Assembly (NCBI RefSeq): GCF_019966595.1
Contig: NZ_JAINFJ010000001.1
Location: forward strand, 682,001 to 746,000
Direction: 5' to 3'
Source: Oricola indica
GTDB taxonomy: Bacteria > Pseudomonadota > Alphaproteobacteria > Rhizobiales > Rhizobiaceae
Length of the DNA stretch: 64,000 nt
The position numbers and the translations under genes are program-made. Of the stretch, positions 32,527-41,468 are shown one piece after another. The number at the start of each line of letters is the position of its first letter. Positions within the stretch are counted from its first letter, which is position 1. Under the pieces are notes generated by a model. The model searched no databases. It was not told where the DNA came from and saw only the letters and a list, made by a program, of their open reading frames with translations.

Positions 32527-34122
32527 ATGTCATACACCCAGGATATCCAGCAAGCCCGCAATCTGATCGCCGATCGCGGCAACAGCTGGGACGCCATCGA
32601 TGCCGAGGCGGTTGCCCGCATGCGCGCCCAGAACAAGTTCAAGACCGGCCTCGACATCGCCCGCTACACGGCGAAGATCATGCGCGAGGACATGGCGGCC
32701 TACGACGCCGATCCGGCCAATTACACCCAGTCGCTGGGCTGCTGGCACGGCTTCATCGGGCAGCAGAAGATGATCTCCATCAAGAAGCATTTCGGCTCCA
32801 CCAAGCGCCGCTATCTCTACCTGTCCGGCTGGATGGTCGCCGCGCTGCGTTCCGAGTTCGGTCCGCTGCCGGACCAGTCCATGCATGAAAAGACCTCCGT
32901 GCCCGCGCTGATCGAGGAACTCTACACCTTCCTGCGCCAGGCGGATTCGCGCGAGCTCAACCTGCTCTTCCGCGACCTCGATGCCGCCCGCGATGCCGGC
33001 GACGCCAACAAGGCGGCCGAGATCCAGCACAGAATTGACAATCACGAGACCCACATCGTGCCGATCATCGCCGATATCGATGCCGGCTTCGGGAACGCCG
33101 AGGCGACCTACCTGCTCGCCAAGAAGATGATCGAGGCCGGCGCCTGCGCGCTGCAGATCGAAAACCAGGTGTCCGACGAGAAGCAGTGCGGCCACCAGGA
33201 CGGCAAGGTCACCGTGCCCCACGAGGATTTCCTCGCCAAGGTCCGCGCCTGCCGCTACGCCTTCCTCGAACTTGGCGTCGATGACGGCATCATCGTCACG
33301 CGGACCGATTCGCTCGGCGCGGGCCTGACCAAGCAGATCGCCTATTCCAGCGAAGCCGGCGATCTCGGCGACCAGTATAACGCCTTCCTCGACTGCGAGG
33401 AGATCTCGGCCGACGAGCTTCGCTCCTCCGATGTCGTCATCAAGCGCGACGGCAAGCTGCTGCGTCCGAAGCGCCTGCCCTCCAACCTGTTCCAGTTCCG
33501 GCCCGGAACCGGCGAGGACCGCTGCGTGCTCGATTCGATCACCTCGCTGCAGAACGGCGCGGACCTGATCTGGATCGAGACCGAGAAGCCACATATCGGC
33601 CAGATCGGCGGCATGATGAACCGCATCCGCGAAGTCGTCCCGAACGCCAAGCTGGTCTACAACAACTCGCCGTCCTTCAACTGGACCCTGAACTTCCGCC
33701 AGCAGGTCTACGATGCCTGGGAGGCAGAGGGCCGCGACGTGTCCGCTTACGACCGCGCAACGCTGATGAGCGCCGCCTATGACGGGTCGGAACTGGCCGC
33801 CGAAGCCGACGAGCGCATCCGTACCTTCCAGCGCGACGCGGCGCGTGATGCCGGCATCTTCCACCACCTCATCACCCTGCCGACCTACCACACGGCCGCC
33901 CTGTCGACCGACAACCTGGCAAAGGAGTATTTCGGCGAGGAAGGCATGCTCGGCTACGTCAAGAACGTCCAGCGCGCCGAGATCCGCCAGGGCATCGCCT
34001 GCGTCAAGCACCAGAACATGGCAGGCTCCGACATCGGCGACGATCACAAGGAGTGGTTCGCGGGCGAAGCGGCGCTCAAGGCCAGCGGCAAGGACAACAC
34101 GATGAACCAGTTCGCCGCCTGA
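32527..34122 (+). CDS. aceA: Isocitrate lyase
   Basis: A 531-residue enzyme of the glyoxylate shunt that cleaves isocitrate to glyoxylate and succinate. The signature KQCGH (residues 219-223, catalytic Cys221) is present in SDEKQCGHQDGKVTVPHEDF. VPIIADIDAGFGNAEATYLL supplies metal-binding aspartates, and the C-terminal lid region includes YNNSPSFNWT. The length fits the longer (about 530-residue) isocitrate lyase type found in Pseudomonas and rhizobia. GAGAGGA lies about 8 bases upstream. Regulation through the TTGTAAA/TTTACAA sites in the leader is plausible, and a clear terminator follows. Malate synthase is not in the window. Confidence 0.96.
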   Translation: MSYTQDIQQARNLIADRGNSWDAIDAEAVARMRAQNKFKTGLDIARYTAKIMREDMAAYDADPANYTQSLGCWHGFIGQQKMISIKKHFGSTKRRYLYLSGWMVAALRSEFGPLPDQSMHEKTSVPALIEELYTFLRQADSRELNLLFRDLDAARDAGDANKAAEIQHRIDNHETHIVPIIADIDAGFGNAEATYLLAKKMIEAGACALQIENQVSDEKQCGHQDGKVTVPHEDFLAKVRACRYAFLELGVDDGIIVTRTDSLGAGLTKQIAYSSEAGDLGDQYNAFLDCEEISADELRSSDVVIKRDGKLLRPKRLPSNLFQFRPGTGEDRCVLDSITSLQNGADLIWIETEKPHIGQIGGMMNRIREVVPNAKLVYNNSPSFNWTLNFRQQVYDAWEAEGRDVSAYDRATLMSAAYDGSELAAEADERIRTFQRDAARDAGIFHHLITLPTYHTAALSTDNLAKEYFGEEGMLGYVKNVQRAEIRQGIACVKHQNMAGSDIGDDHKEWFAGEAALKASGKDNTMNQFAA

Positions 34123-34145
34123 CCCGGCGATCCTTGGAGGAGGAG

Positions 34146-34172
34146 AAAAGGCGGGCTTCGGCCCGCCTTTTT
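34146..34172 (+). terminator. Rho-independent terminator after aceA
   Basis: AAAGGCGGGC-TTCG-GCCCGCCTTT has a 10-bp stem closed by a UUCG tetraloop and a T-run to 34172. Confidence 0.95.
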
Positions 34173-34336
34173 ACGTCAAGACCGGAGAAGCACCCTCATC
34201 GCAAGGGCCGGCTGCCGCCAAATATCCACCGCGCGATGGGTTGGCGTAAGGTGCGTGTGTCACAAAAGGTTCAAACGGCGCGGCCAAGGAATGTCGGCAC
34301 GCCCGGTACCGGGCGGATCAGAAGGACGAGGATGCA

Positions 34337-35260
34337 ATGACGATGGATACGGGTCCCCACGACGACGTTCAGGATTGGCTGGAGGCGGAACTGGCCGACA
34401 CGCTCGACGAAGATTTCGAGCTGGAGATTTCCGAGCCCGCATTGTCGATGGAACTGCGCAAGATCTACAACAAGGCGCATCCCGCGCAGATCGACCGCAA
34501 GGTCTATTTCCGCGAGCTGATTCGCCTGCAATCCGAACTGATCAAGCTGCAGGACTGGGTTGCCCATAGCGGCGAGCGTATCGTCGTCCTGTTCGAGGGC
34601 CGCGATTCCGCCGGCAAGGGTGGCGTCATCAAGCGCATCACCCAGCGGCTCAATCCGCGCATCTGCCGGGTTGTCGCCCTGCCCGCGCCGACCGATCGCG
34701 AAAAGACGCAGTGGTATTTCCAGCGCTATGTCCCGCATCTGCCGGCTGCCGGCGAGATCGTTCTGTTCGACCGTTCCTGGTACAACCGCGCCGGTGTCGA
34801 GCGCGTCATGGGCTTCGCAAACCCGGACCAAGTCGAGCAATTTTTCGACGACGTCCCCGAATTCGAGCGCATGCTGGTGCGAAACGGCACCCGCCTCGTC
34901 AAATACTGGTTCTCCATCACCGACGAGGAACAGCAGATGCGCTTCCTCATGCGCATCCACGATCCGATGAAGCAGTGGAAACTGTCGCCAATGGACCTGC
35001 AATCGCGCGTGCGCTGGGAGCAATACACCAAGGCCAAGGAGGAGATGTTCGCGCGCACCAACATTCCCGAAGCCCCGTGGTACATCGTCGAGGGCAACGA
35101 CAAGAAGCGCGCGCGCCTCAACTGCATCGACCACCTGTTGAACCTGATTCCCTACGAACCTGTACCGCACGACGATATCGAACTGCCGGAACGCGTGTTC
35201 AATCCGGAATACGAACGCGCCGTTCTGCCGCCGGAACTCTACGTGCCGAGCAAGTACTGA
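34337..35260 (+). CDS. ppk2: Polyphosphate kinase 2
   Basis: A 307-residue PPK2-family enzyme that uses polyphosphate to phosphorylate nucleoside diphosphates (or runs the reverse). Walker A is FEGRDSAGKGGVIKRI near residues 85-100, Walker B-like EIVLFDRSWYNRAGVERVMG near 144-163, and the lid region is PMKQWKLSPMDLQSRVRWEQ. The single-domain length corresponds to a one-domain PPK2. The weak AAGGACGAGG upstream supports the ATG at 34337. It converges on the lipid kinase gene, with the stops two bases apart. Confidence 0.94.
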   Translation: MTMDTGPHDDVQDWLEAELADTLDEDFELEISEPALSMELRKIYNKAHPAQIDRKVYFRELIRLQSELIKLQDWVAHSGERIVVLFEGRDSAGKGGVIKRITQRLNPRICRVVALPAPTDREKTQWYFQRYVPHLPAAGEIVLFDRSWYNRAGVERVMGFANPDQVEQFFDDVPEFERMLVRNGTRLVKYWFSITDEEQQMRFLMRIHDPMKQWKLSPMDLQSRVRWEQYTKAKEEMFARTNIPEAPWYIVEGNDKKRARLNCIDHLLNLIPYEPVPHDDIELPERVFNPEYERAVLPPELYVPSKY

Positions 35261-35262
35261 TC

Positions 35263-36177
35263 CTACTGACCGCGCACGGCATCGGCCTCGCGCGGCATGA
35301 TTACATTGAGCCCGCCCGGCGCGATCCGTACCTCGACCGGGCTGCTCATCTTGACGAGTTCGCCGTCGATTGCGGCCTTCACCGAACGCCTTCGCGTCAG
35401 ACGAAGATGCGTCGCCGTGAAAACCTCCATCTGCGGCATGCCCGCCCAGGTGCCGACCGGTATCCGGGCCGCGATTGCCGCCAGCTCCGCCGGCTTGCGC
35501 GCATGAGCGATATAGACGCCGAGCTCGCCGGTATCGACACGGTCGGCATAGGGCAGATGCCCTTCCCCGTAAGGATTGTTTGAAATGGCCAACACGGACG
35601 TCACGATGGCCCGCCCCGATTCGTCGCCATTCTCCATCCGGATCCGCACCCGCGGAGGACGCAGGATCGCCCGCGAGAGCGACCGCATGCCGCCAATCAG
35701 CTTGCCGAGGCGGGAGCCGAATTTCTGGCGGTCGCGTTCCTCGATCATCTCCGGATGCAACCCGAGCGAGAATTCGTGGATGAAGGGACGGTCGTTCGCA
35801 AAGGCGATATCGACCGCTTTCGGTTCGCCGGCCGCAAGCGCTGCGATCGCGGGTTCGATGTCGAGCGGGATACCGAGCGAGCGCGCGAACAGGTTCATGT
35901 TGCCGCCGGGCAGGATGGCGAGCGCCTTGTCTGTCTTGTGGATGATGCCGGCTGCCGCCGAGATCGTGCCGTCACCGCCACCCGCCAGCACGGCATCGGT
36001 ATTTTTCGCCTCGCAGGCTTCGGTCAACGCCTCGCCCATCTCCGCTCCATGGTGGAAGCCGATCGAGATGGAGTGGCCTTTTTCGGTGAACCGTTCGCGC
36101 AGAGAATCGGCAAGCCGGTCCCTGTCGACTGTTTTCAGCGTCGAGGCATCGGGATTGATCACTGCGGCGAAATGCAT
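35263..36177 (-). CDS. Diacylglycerol/sphingosine kinase-like lipid kinase (YegS/DagK catalytic family)
   Basis: A 304-residue protein with INPDASTLKTVDRDRLADSL at the N-terminus, the nucleotide-binding GGGDGTISAAAG near residues 66-77, and LPGGNMNLFARSLGIP near 89-104, the hallmark of the DAGK catalytic domain. SNNPYGEGHLPYADRVDTGE and AIDGELVKM in the C-terminal beta-rich domain also fit. It probably phosphorylates a membrane lipid; the exact substrate is unknown. The gene is divergent from the LuxR regulator, with a 220-base gap. Confidence 0.9.
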   Translation of the reverse strand: MHFAAVINPDASTLKTVDRDRLADSLRERFTEKGHSISIGFHHGAEMGEALTEACEAKNTDAVLAGGGDGTISAAAGIIHKTDKALAILPGGNMNLFARSLGIPLDIEPAIAALAAGEPKAVDIAFANDRPFIHEFSLGLHPEMIEERDRQKFGSRLGKLIGGMRSLSRAILRPPRVRIRMENGDESGRAIVTSVLAISNNPYGEGHLPYADRVDTGELGVYIAHARKPAELAAIAARIPVGTWAGMPQMEVFTATHLRLTRRRSVKAAIDGELVKMSSPVEVRIAPGGLNVIMPREADAVRGQ

Positions 36178-36305
36178 GGCGGTGAAACGACCTCTCTCTT
36201 TTCTCCGGCTGTGGCGCTGCGAGTATAAATGGGGCGCTCGACCAAATCGCCAAAGCCCGGCGGTGATAACGGCCCCGATATACGGGTTGTCCCGGCGCGC
36301 TGTAA

Positions 36306-36336
36306 TCGCCTACAATTAATTGTATGATTTTTCGGG
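36306..36336 (+). promoter_or_regulatory. Palindromic element upstream of the LuxR gene
   Basis: Contains the perfect 14-bp palindrome TACAATTAATTGTA (36311-36324), 73 bases before the LuxR start. It could be a lux-type box for autoregulation, although it does not match the usual lux-box sequence. A similar element precedes the AT-rich cassette (26891-26921). Confidence 0.45.
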
Positions 36337-36397
36337 CACTGTCTTTCGAACGCGTCAGACGACGTCCGGTTGCGTGTCATTGGGGGAATAATCTGTA

Positions 36398-37138
36398 ATG
36401 TATCGCGTGTTGGTCGCGCCCGATTTCGTCGTGGCGCCATCGAATCCCGACTTTCCGCCCGCCATTCTGGAAGCCATGAAGAAAGCATGCGCTGACACCG
36501 GGAGCAATTACATATCCTTCTGGGCCCAGGTCGGCGGCGGCGGAATTGCCTCCAACATCATCGTGACGACCTACCCTGAGAAATGGCTGGAACGCTATAC
36601 AGAGCGCAACTATGCGCAGATCGACCCAGTCATCGCGAAGGGACTCGAATCGGTCAGCGCCGTGATCTTCGACCACCGTCATCCGGACAATGTCGAACTC
36701 GCCGAGCTGGCCGAAGGCGCGATCGCGCATGATATCGGCCTCTACACCATCGGCATGCCCGTCCACATCGGCAAGAACATCCGCTCCGTGACGACCTTCG
36801 CCACCGATGTCGATGTCACCAACGCCCGCGACGAGGCCAGCGGCCTGATGGCAAAATTCCGGGAACATTCCCATATCATCGCGCTGACCGTCACCGAACA
36901 GTTCCTGAAGAACGATCCGCCCAAGGTCGACCTCACGGACCGCGAGATCGAGGTTCTCTATTGGGGCGCGCAGGGCAAGACCGACAAGCAGATCGGCGAA
37001 ATTCTGAAAATCTCGCGCTGGACGGTCATCGCCCACCTCCAGAGCGCGAAGACGAAGCTGCATGTGTCCAACAAGTCGGCGGCGATTGCTCGCGCGCTGG
37101 AGTTGAAATTGTTAAGTCGATACGATCAGAAGTTGTAA
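36398..37138 (+). CDS. LuxR-family quorum-sensing regulator
   Basis: A 246-residue protein. The N-terminal autoinducer-binding domain keeps the acyl-homoserine-lactone pocket pattern: WLERY (Trp and Tyr four apart), NYAQIDPVI (Asp-Pro) and GLYTIGMPVH (conserved Gly). The TraR Trp85 position appears to be Phe or another residue in SAVIFDHRHP. The C-terminal LuxR HTH reads LTDREIEVLYWGAQGKTDKQ then IGEILKISRWTVIAHLQSAK. GGGGGA lies about 11 bases upstream. The acyl-homoserine-lactone synthase gene follows after 50 bases on the same strand, giving a complete sensor-producer pair. Confidence 0.94.
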   Translation: MYRVLVAPDFVVAPSNPDFPPAILEAMKKACADTGSNYISFWAQVGGGGIASNIIVTTYPEKWLERYTERNYAQIDPVIAKGLESVSAVIFDHRHPDNVELAELAEGAIAHDIGLYTIGMPVHIGKNIRSVTTFATDVDVTNARDEASGLMAKFREHSHIIALTVTEQFLKNDPPKVDLTDREIEVLYWGAQGKTDKQIGEILKISRWTVIAHLQSAKTKLHVSNKSAAIARALELKLLSRYDQKL

Positions 37139-37188
37139 TTCGACTCTGCCTTCGCTAAGACGGACTCCGGCTCGGACCGGAGGCGTCG

Positions 37189-37887
37189 ATGATCATCCAT
37201 GTGGAAATGCATGACCGCGCGGACCATGCGCGCGAAGTGGCTGGCTATTACCGTTTGCGCAGGACGGTGTTCCATGACCGGCTTGGCTGGGATGTGGAGG
37301 TCCAGGGTGACGAAGAGCGCGATTGCCTCGACGACATGCCCTGCACCTACGCGCTTTCCGTCGATGAAAACGGCCAGGTGAATGCGGGAATCCGGCTGAT
37401 TCCGACCACGCAGACGACGCTGCTGGATCTCGCCTTCGACGGCCTCGTGCCGGAGGACTTCGATTTCCACTCACCCACGATCTGGGAACTCTCGCGGTTC
37501 TGCGTCGATAGCGCGGCGGCAGCGGAACGCCTGCCGGTCGGACTTGGCATGGCGACGCTGGAACTGTCTCTGGCCAATCTCGACTACGCGCTGCGCAACG
37601 GTATCACCCACTACATCATCGTCACCGAACGCCGGATGTACGAACTGACCCGCGTCTTCAGCCTCGGCTTCGAGCTTCTCGGCAGCCGCACAATCGACGG
37701 TTGTGACGTCGTGTGCGGCCTCATCTCGATCGATGAACGCGCGCGCGCCGCCTCCGAGCGGCTACGCTGCGTCATGCAGGCGCAACGCACTTCTTGTACA
37801 GATGCCACGTCGCGTGTCCGAGCACCGGAAGCGTCACGATCAGACCCAGAAACATTGGCAGCGAAGACACGATCACCGCAAGCGTGA
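37189..37887 (+). CDS. Acyl-homoserine-lactone synthase (LuxI family)
   Basis: A 232-residue enzyme that makes acyl-homoserine lactones from S-adenosylmethionine and acyl-ACP. Invariant residues are present: RRTVFHDRLGWDV (Arg, Phe, Trp), DEERDCLDDM (Glu, Asp, Asp), GIRLIPTT (Arg) and IWELSRFCVD (Glu and Arg). GGAGG five bases upstream sets the start. The catalytic domain should end near residue 195; about 35 polar residues follow and overlap the 3' end of the convergent DUF2189 gene by 116 bases. The acyl chain made cannot be read from sequence. Confidence 0.95.
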   Translation: MIIHVEMHDRADHAREVAGYYRLRRTVFHDRLGWDVEVQGDEERDCLDDMPCTYALSVDENGQVNAGIRLIPTTQTTLLDLAFDGLVPEDFDFHSPTIWELSRFCVDSAAAAERLPVGLGMATLELSLANLDYALRNGITHYIIVTERRMYELTRVFSLGFELLGSRTIDGCDVVCGLISIDERARAASERLRCVMQAQRTSCTDATSRVRAPEASRSDPETLAAKTRSPQA

Positions 37888-38572
37888 CGAACACGCCCCA
37901 GCCGAGCATGGGAACCGGGTTGGACGTCACGGATTTGACGCTGGTGATCATCGCGGTCACGAAATCGGATTCGCGGTCGAGAAGCAGCGGGATCGAGACC
38001 ACCGTGATGGAAAAGAGCACCATCGCCAGGATGGCGCCGACGACGTGACCGACCGCGAGGAACGTCCAGCCCTGCGGCGTCGTGAATACGACCTCGATGA
38101 AACGGTCGAGTGTCGAGAAGGACGAACGCGACAGGATGATCGCGACGAGAAGGCGCACCTGGTACATCCAGACCCAGAACACGAAAAGCATGACGAACGC
38201 CATCCAGGCCAGTTCGCGCTGGCGTTGCAGCCAGACCACGCCGAGAATTTCGCCCCATGACAGGGGCTTCCCCGCCTCCAGCCGCCGGCTGACCTCGTAG
38301 AGCCCGACCGCCACGAATGGTCCGACCAGCGGAAAGCCGATTGCCACCGGATAGATCATCCACGGGATGTCCCATGTCGTCAGCGAAAGGGCGATGATGA
38401 TGCCGCCAAGCGCGAAGACCCCGCCGAAGAACAGCCCGAACAATGGCGCGCGCAAGAAATCCGACAGGCCGGCTTTCAGGACCTCCGCAATGTCGCCGAC
38501 GGCGATCGTGTTGACCGTCGGCATGGCCGGCGGCCGCCGTGCTGCGCTCTCCGCGTTGTTTTCATTCGTCAT
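37772..38572 (-). CDS. DUF2189 integral membrane protein
   Basis: A 266-residue protein starting MTNENNAESAARRPPAMPTV. The DUF2189 core has about six membrane helices, beginning GLFFGGVFALGGIIIALSL and ending VTLAVIVSSLPMFLGLIV, with WHLYKKCV at the C-terminus. GGAGG about eight bases upstream supports the start. Function unknown; the family is common in alphaproteobacteria, often near respiratory or cytochrome genes. Its 3' end overlaps the LuxI-type gene by 116 bases on the opposite strand. Confidence 0.9.
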   Translation of the reverse strand: MTNENNAESAARRPPAMPTVNTIAVGDIAEVLKAGLSDFLRAPLFGLFFGGVFALGGIIIALSLTTWDIPWMIYPVAIGFPLVGPFVAVGLYEVSRRLEAGKPLSWGEILGVVWLQRQRELAWMAFVMLFVFWVWMYQVRLLVAIILSRSSFSTLDRFIEVVFTTPQGWTFLAVGHVVGAILAMVLFSITVVSIPLLLDRESDFVTAMITSVKSVTSNPVPMLGWGVFVTLAVIVSSLPMFLGLIVTLPVLGHATWHLYKKCVAPA

Positions 38573-38700
38573 GATTTGTCCTCCCGTCACAGACTGCGAC
38601 ACATTGTAACGCGCGGCAATTGTGCTCATTGACGCAAGTCAACATGGCAGCCCAATTCGGTCCGATTGGATTGACGGCCCGAATGCGCTAGAACGCCACC

Positions 38701-38877
38701 ATGAACGACAGGATGACCCTTCGACCGCAACAGGCGCGTGGCACCGAAACGCGCGCTATCATCGTGGCGTCCGCGATTGCCGCCGTGATCGGCGCAGTCG
38801 GCGTCGCCGGATGGCTCGCAAATGGCGATACGCTGTTCTGGTCGATGCTGCAGGCCGGCCTGGCCTGGTGCCTTTGA
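38701..38877 (+). CDS. Small single-helix membrane protein
   Basis: A 58-residue product starting MNDRMTLRPQQARGTETRAI. One membrane helix (IIVASAIAAVIGAVGVAGWL) is followed by GDTLFWSMLQAGLAWCL. Similar small proteins accompany SCO1/SenC genes in rhizobia as I recall, and the SCO1 gene starts 89 bases downstream. No Shine-Dalgarno sequence is clear. It may act in cytochrome oxidase assembly, but that rests only on position. Confidence 0.6.
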   Translation: MNDRMTLRPQQARGTETRAIIVASAIAAVIGAVGVAGWLANGDTLFWSMLQAGLAWCL

Positions 38878-38966
38878 TCCGGCGCAGCGAAGCCGCGCCA
38901 AAATGACCGGATGAAATTCCGACCCATTTCCCCTAATTGGAACCCGATAACAATGAGAGGTCCATC

Positions 38967-39545
38967 ATGCGTGCGATAATCGCTGGTCTCGTCGTCGTGC
39001 TCGCCGTCGTCGGCGCATGGCTGGGATACGAGATCTACCGTCAGGGATCGGGCGGATCCGGCGAACCCTACGGTGTCGCCTTCAACCTCATTGACCAGGA
39101 CGGTGAGCCGATCAGCGAGCAGGCCTTTCGCGGCCACCCGACCGCGATCTTCTTCGGCTTCACCCATTGCCCGGAAATCTGCCCGACCACGCTTTACGAG
39201 ATGAGCAACTGGTTCGATACGCTCGGCGAGGACGGCAAGGACATCGAGGCGTATTTCATCACCATCGACCCGGAACGCGACACGCCCGAAATTCTAGGCG
39301 GATATGTATCGAGCGTGACCGACCGCGTACGCGGTATTACCGGTGATCCCGACGCCGTCAGAGAGATGGCGCGCGGCTTCAACATCTATTTCAAACGCAT
39401 CGACATGGATGACGGCGACTATACGATGGACCACACCGCCTCCGTCATCCTGCTCGACAGCGAGGGGCGCTTCCGCAAGACGATCGCCTTCGGCGAAGAT
39501 ACCGAGACCGCCATCCAGAAACTGCGCGATCTCGCGGAAACCTGA
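38967..39545 (+). CDS. SCO1/SenC-family copper chaperone
   Basis: A 192-residue membrane-anchored thioredoxin-fold protein. An N-terminal anchor (MRAIIAGLVVVLAVVGAWLG) is followed by the copper site FTHCPEICPTTLYEMSNW (CxxxC) and the distal histidine in YTMDHTASVILL. SCO proteins deliver copper to the CuA centre of cytochrome c oxidase. GAGAGG six bases upstream sets the start. Oxidase genes are not in the window. Confidence 0.93.
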   Translation: MRAIIAGLVVVLAVVGAWLGYEIYRQGSGGSGEPYGVAFNLIDQDGEPISEQAFRGHPTAIFFGFTHCPEICPTTLYEMSNWFDTLGEDGKDIEAYFITIDPERDTPEILGGYVSSVTDRVRGITGDPDAVREMARGFNIYFKRIDMDDGDYTMDHTASVILLDSEGRFRKTIAFGEDTETAIQKLRDLAET

Positions 39546-39623
39546 CGCAGCGCGATCCAGGCCCTTGCCCCACCGGGTACAATGGCAATATGACCGTGTG
39601 ACCCGCTCAGGACGCGAGAAAAC

Positions 39624-41468
39624 ATGGAAGATCTGGCCGCCAAACTGGCCTTTATCGGCGTGGCCGGTATCGGCGCCCAATGGCTCGCATGGCGACTGCA
39701 ATTGCCGGCGATCGTTCTGCTTCTCGCCGCCGGCTTCCTCGCCGGTCCGGTCACCGGGTTCATCGTGCCGGCACAGGATTTCGGCGACATCTACCAGCCG
39801 GTCGTCGGGCTGGCTGTCGCGATCATCCTGTTCGAGGGCGGGCTGACACTCAACTTCACGGAAATCCGCGAAACCTCCACCGCCGTCCGACGAATCATCC
39901 TGATTGCCGGTCCTTTGACATGGCTCGGCGCGGCATGCGCCGGTCACTATATCGGCGGTCTCGTCTGGCCGGTCGCGATCATTCTCGGCGCGATCCTTAT
40001 AGTCACCGGCCCGACGGTCATCATGCCGCTGCTCCGTTCGTCGGCCCTGAAGTCCCGGCCCGCCTCGCTGCTGCGCTGGGAAGCGATCGTCAACGACCCG
40101 ATCGGGGCGCTGGCGGCGGTCATATCCTTCGAGGTGTTCCTCGCCTTTCACGGCGGTCACGACTCCGACAATCTGCTGCTGACGATTATCGTCGCGTTTG
40201 TCTTCGCGATCGTTGCCGGCATCGGCGCGGGCCAGTTGCTGATCTGGGCCTTCATACGCGGCCATGTTCCCGAGTACCTCAAGGCGCCGGTTCTTCTGGC
40301 GTCCGTGCTGGGCGTCTTCGCCGTCTCCAACCTGATTCTGGAAGAATCGGGCCTCCTCACCGTCACGATCATGGGCATCCGGATGGCCAATTCGCGGCTT
40401 GCCTCGCTGTCGGAACTGCGCCGCTTCAAGGAAACGATCACCGTCCTGCTCGTCTCCGGCCTCTTTGTCCTCCTGACCGCCGCGCTCGAATGGTCGGTCA
40501 TCCGGGCGCTCGACTGGCGGGCCGTGGGTTTCGTCGCCGCCCTCCTCCTCGTGATCCGGCCGGCTGCGATCTTCGTCGCGACGATCGGCGGCGGTCTGAC
40601 CTGGCAGGAGCGCCTGCTGACGGCCTGGATCGCGCCGCGCGGCATCGTCGCGGTGGCTGTCGCCAGCCTGTTCGGCTCGCTCCTGTTTCAGGCATCCGTC
40701 CCCGATGGCGAACGCATGGTGGCGCTGACCTTCGCGGTGGTGGTCGCGACCATCGTGCTTCACGGTTTCTCGCTCGCGCCGCTCGCGCGTATCCTGGGCC
40801 TGCGCATGGCGGAGAAGCCCGGCGTGCTGATCGTCGGCGGATCGCGCTGGGCAACCGCATTCGCGTCGAAGCTGAAGGACATGGAAGTGCCCGTGACCAT
40901 CGCCGACGCCAACTGGAACCACCTCAGCGATGCCCGCCAGGCCGGCCTTGATACCCATTACGGCGAGACCCTGTCCGAGCACGCCCACCATCATCTGGCC
41001 ATCGGCCGGTTCAACGCGCTTGTCGCGGCGACCGACAACGACGCCTACAATGCCCTCGTCTGTACCAATTTCGGCCCCGAGATCGGTCGCAACAATGTCT
41101 ACGAGATCGGAGTCTCGCGCGAACAGCCCGACCGGCGCGCCCTTCGCTTCACCATCGGCGGACGGCAGCTCTTCAAGCCTGGTCTGGGCCTGCGCGACCT
41201 GCGTGAAAAACATGCGGCGGGCTGGACCTTTCAGTCGACGCGCCTGACCGACGAATTCGACTACGACGCCTATCTCGCCAGCAGCCCCGAAGAGGGGCGC
41301 GTGATCCTGTGGCGCAAGCCCGACGGCGCGCTCGTCTTCGAAACGAATTCCGACGGCGAAAAGGCGCAGGAGGACGACGTGATTCTGAGGTTTGCCCCGC
41401 CCGACGCAGCCGAAACACGCCAAAAAGAACGCGCCAAAATGGCCGAATCCGAAAGAAAGCCCGAATGA
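39624..41468 (+). CDS. CPA1-type cation/proton antiporter with C-terminal nucleotide-binding tail
   Basis: A 614-residue protein. About 12 membrane helices fill residues 1-390, with PVVGLAVAIILFEGGLTLNF and LRWEAIVNDPIGALAAVISF; the ND motif in the latter is the ion-binding pair of Na+/H+ exchangers. TAWIAPRGIVAVAVASLFGS marks helix 11. From about residue 400 a TrkA-N-like domain begins (KPGVLIVGGSRWATAFASKL) and could sense NAD(H). It exchanges Na+ or K+ for H+. Its stop overlaps the prmA start by 4 bases (ATGA), so the two genes are co-translated. Confidence 0.92.
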   Translation: MEDLAAKLAFIGVAGIGAQWLAWRLQLPAIVLLLAAGFLAGPVTGFIVPAQDFGDIYQPVVGLAVAIILFEGGLTLNFTEIRETSTAVRRIILIAGPLTWLGAACAGHYIGGLVWPVAIILGAILIVTGPTVIMPLLRSSALKSRPASLLRWEAIVNDPIGALAAVISFEVFLAFHGGHDSDNLLLTIIVAFVFAIVAGIGAGQLLIWAFIRGHVPEYLKAPVLLASVLGVFAVSNLILEESGLLTVTIMGIRMANSRLASLSELRRFKETITVLLVSGLFVLLTAALEWSVIRALDWRAVGFVAALLLVIRPAAIFVATIGGGLTWQERLLTAWIAPRGIVAVAVASLFGSLLFQASVPDGERMVALTFAVVVATIVLHGFSLAPLARILGLRMAEKPGVLIVGGSRWATAFASKLKDMEVPVTIADANWNHLSDARQAGLDTHYGETLSEHAHHHLAIGRFNALVAATDNDAYNALVCTNFGPEIGRNNVYEIGVSREQPDRRALRFTIGGRQLFKPGLGLRDLREKHAAGWTFQSTRLTDEFDYDAYLASSPEEGRVILWRKPDGALVFETNSDGEKAQEDDVILRFAPPDAAETRQKERAKMAESERKPE

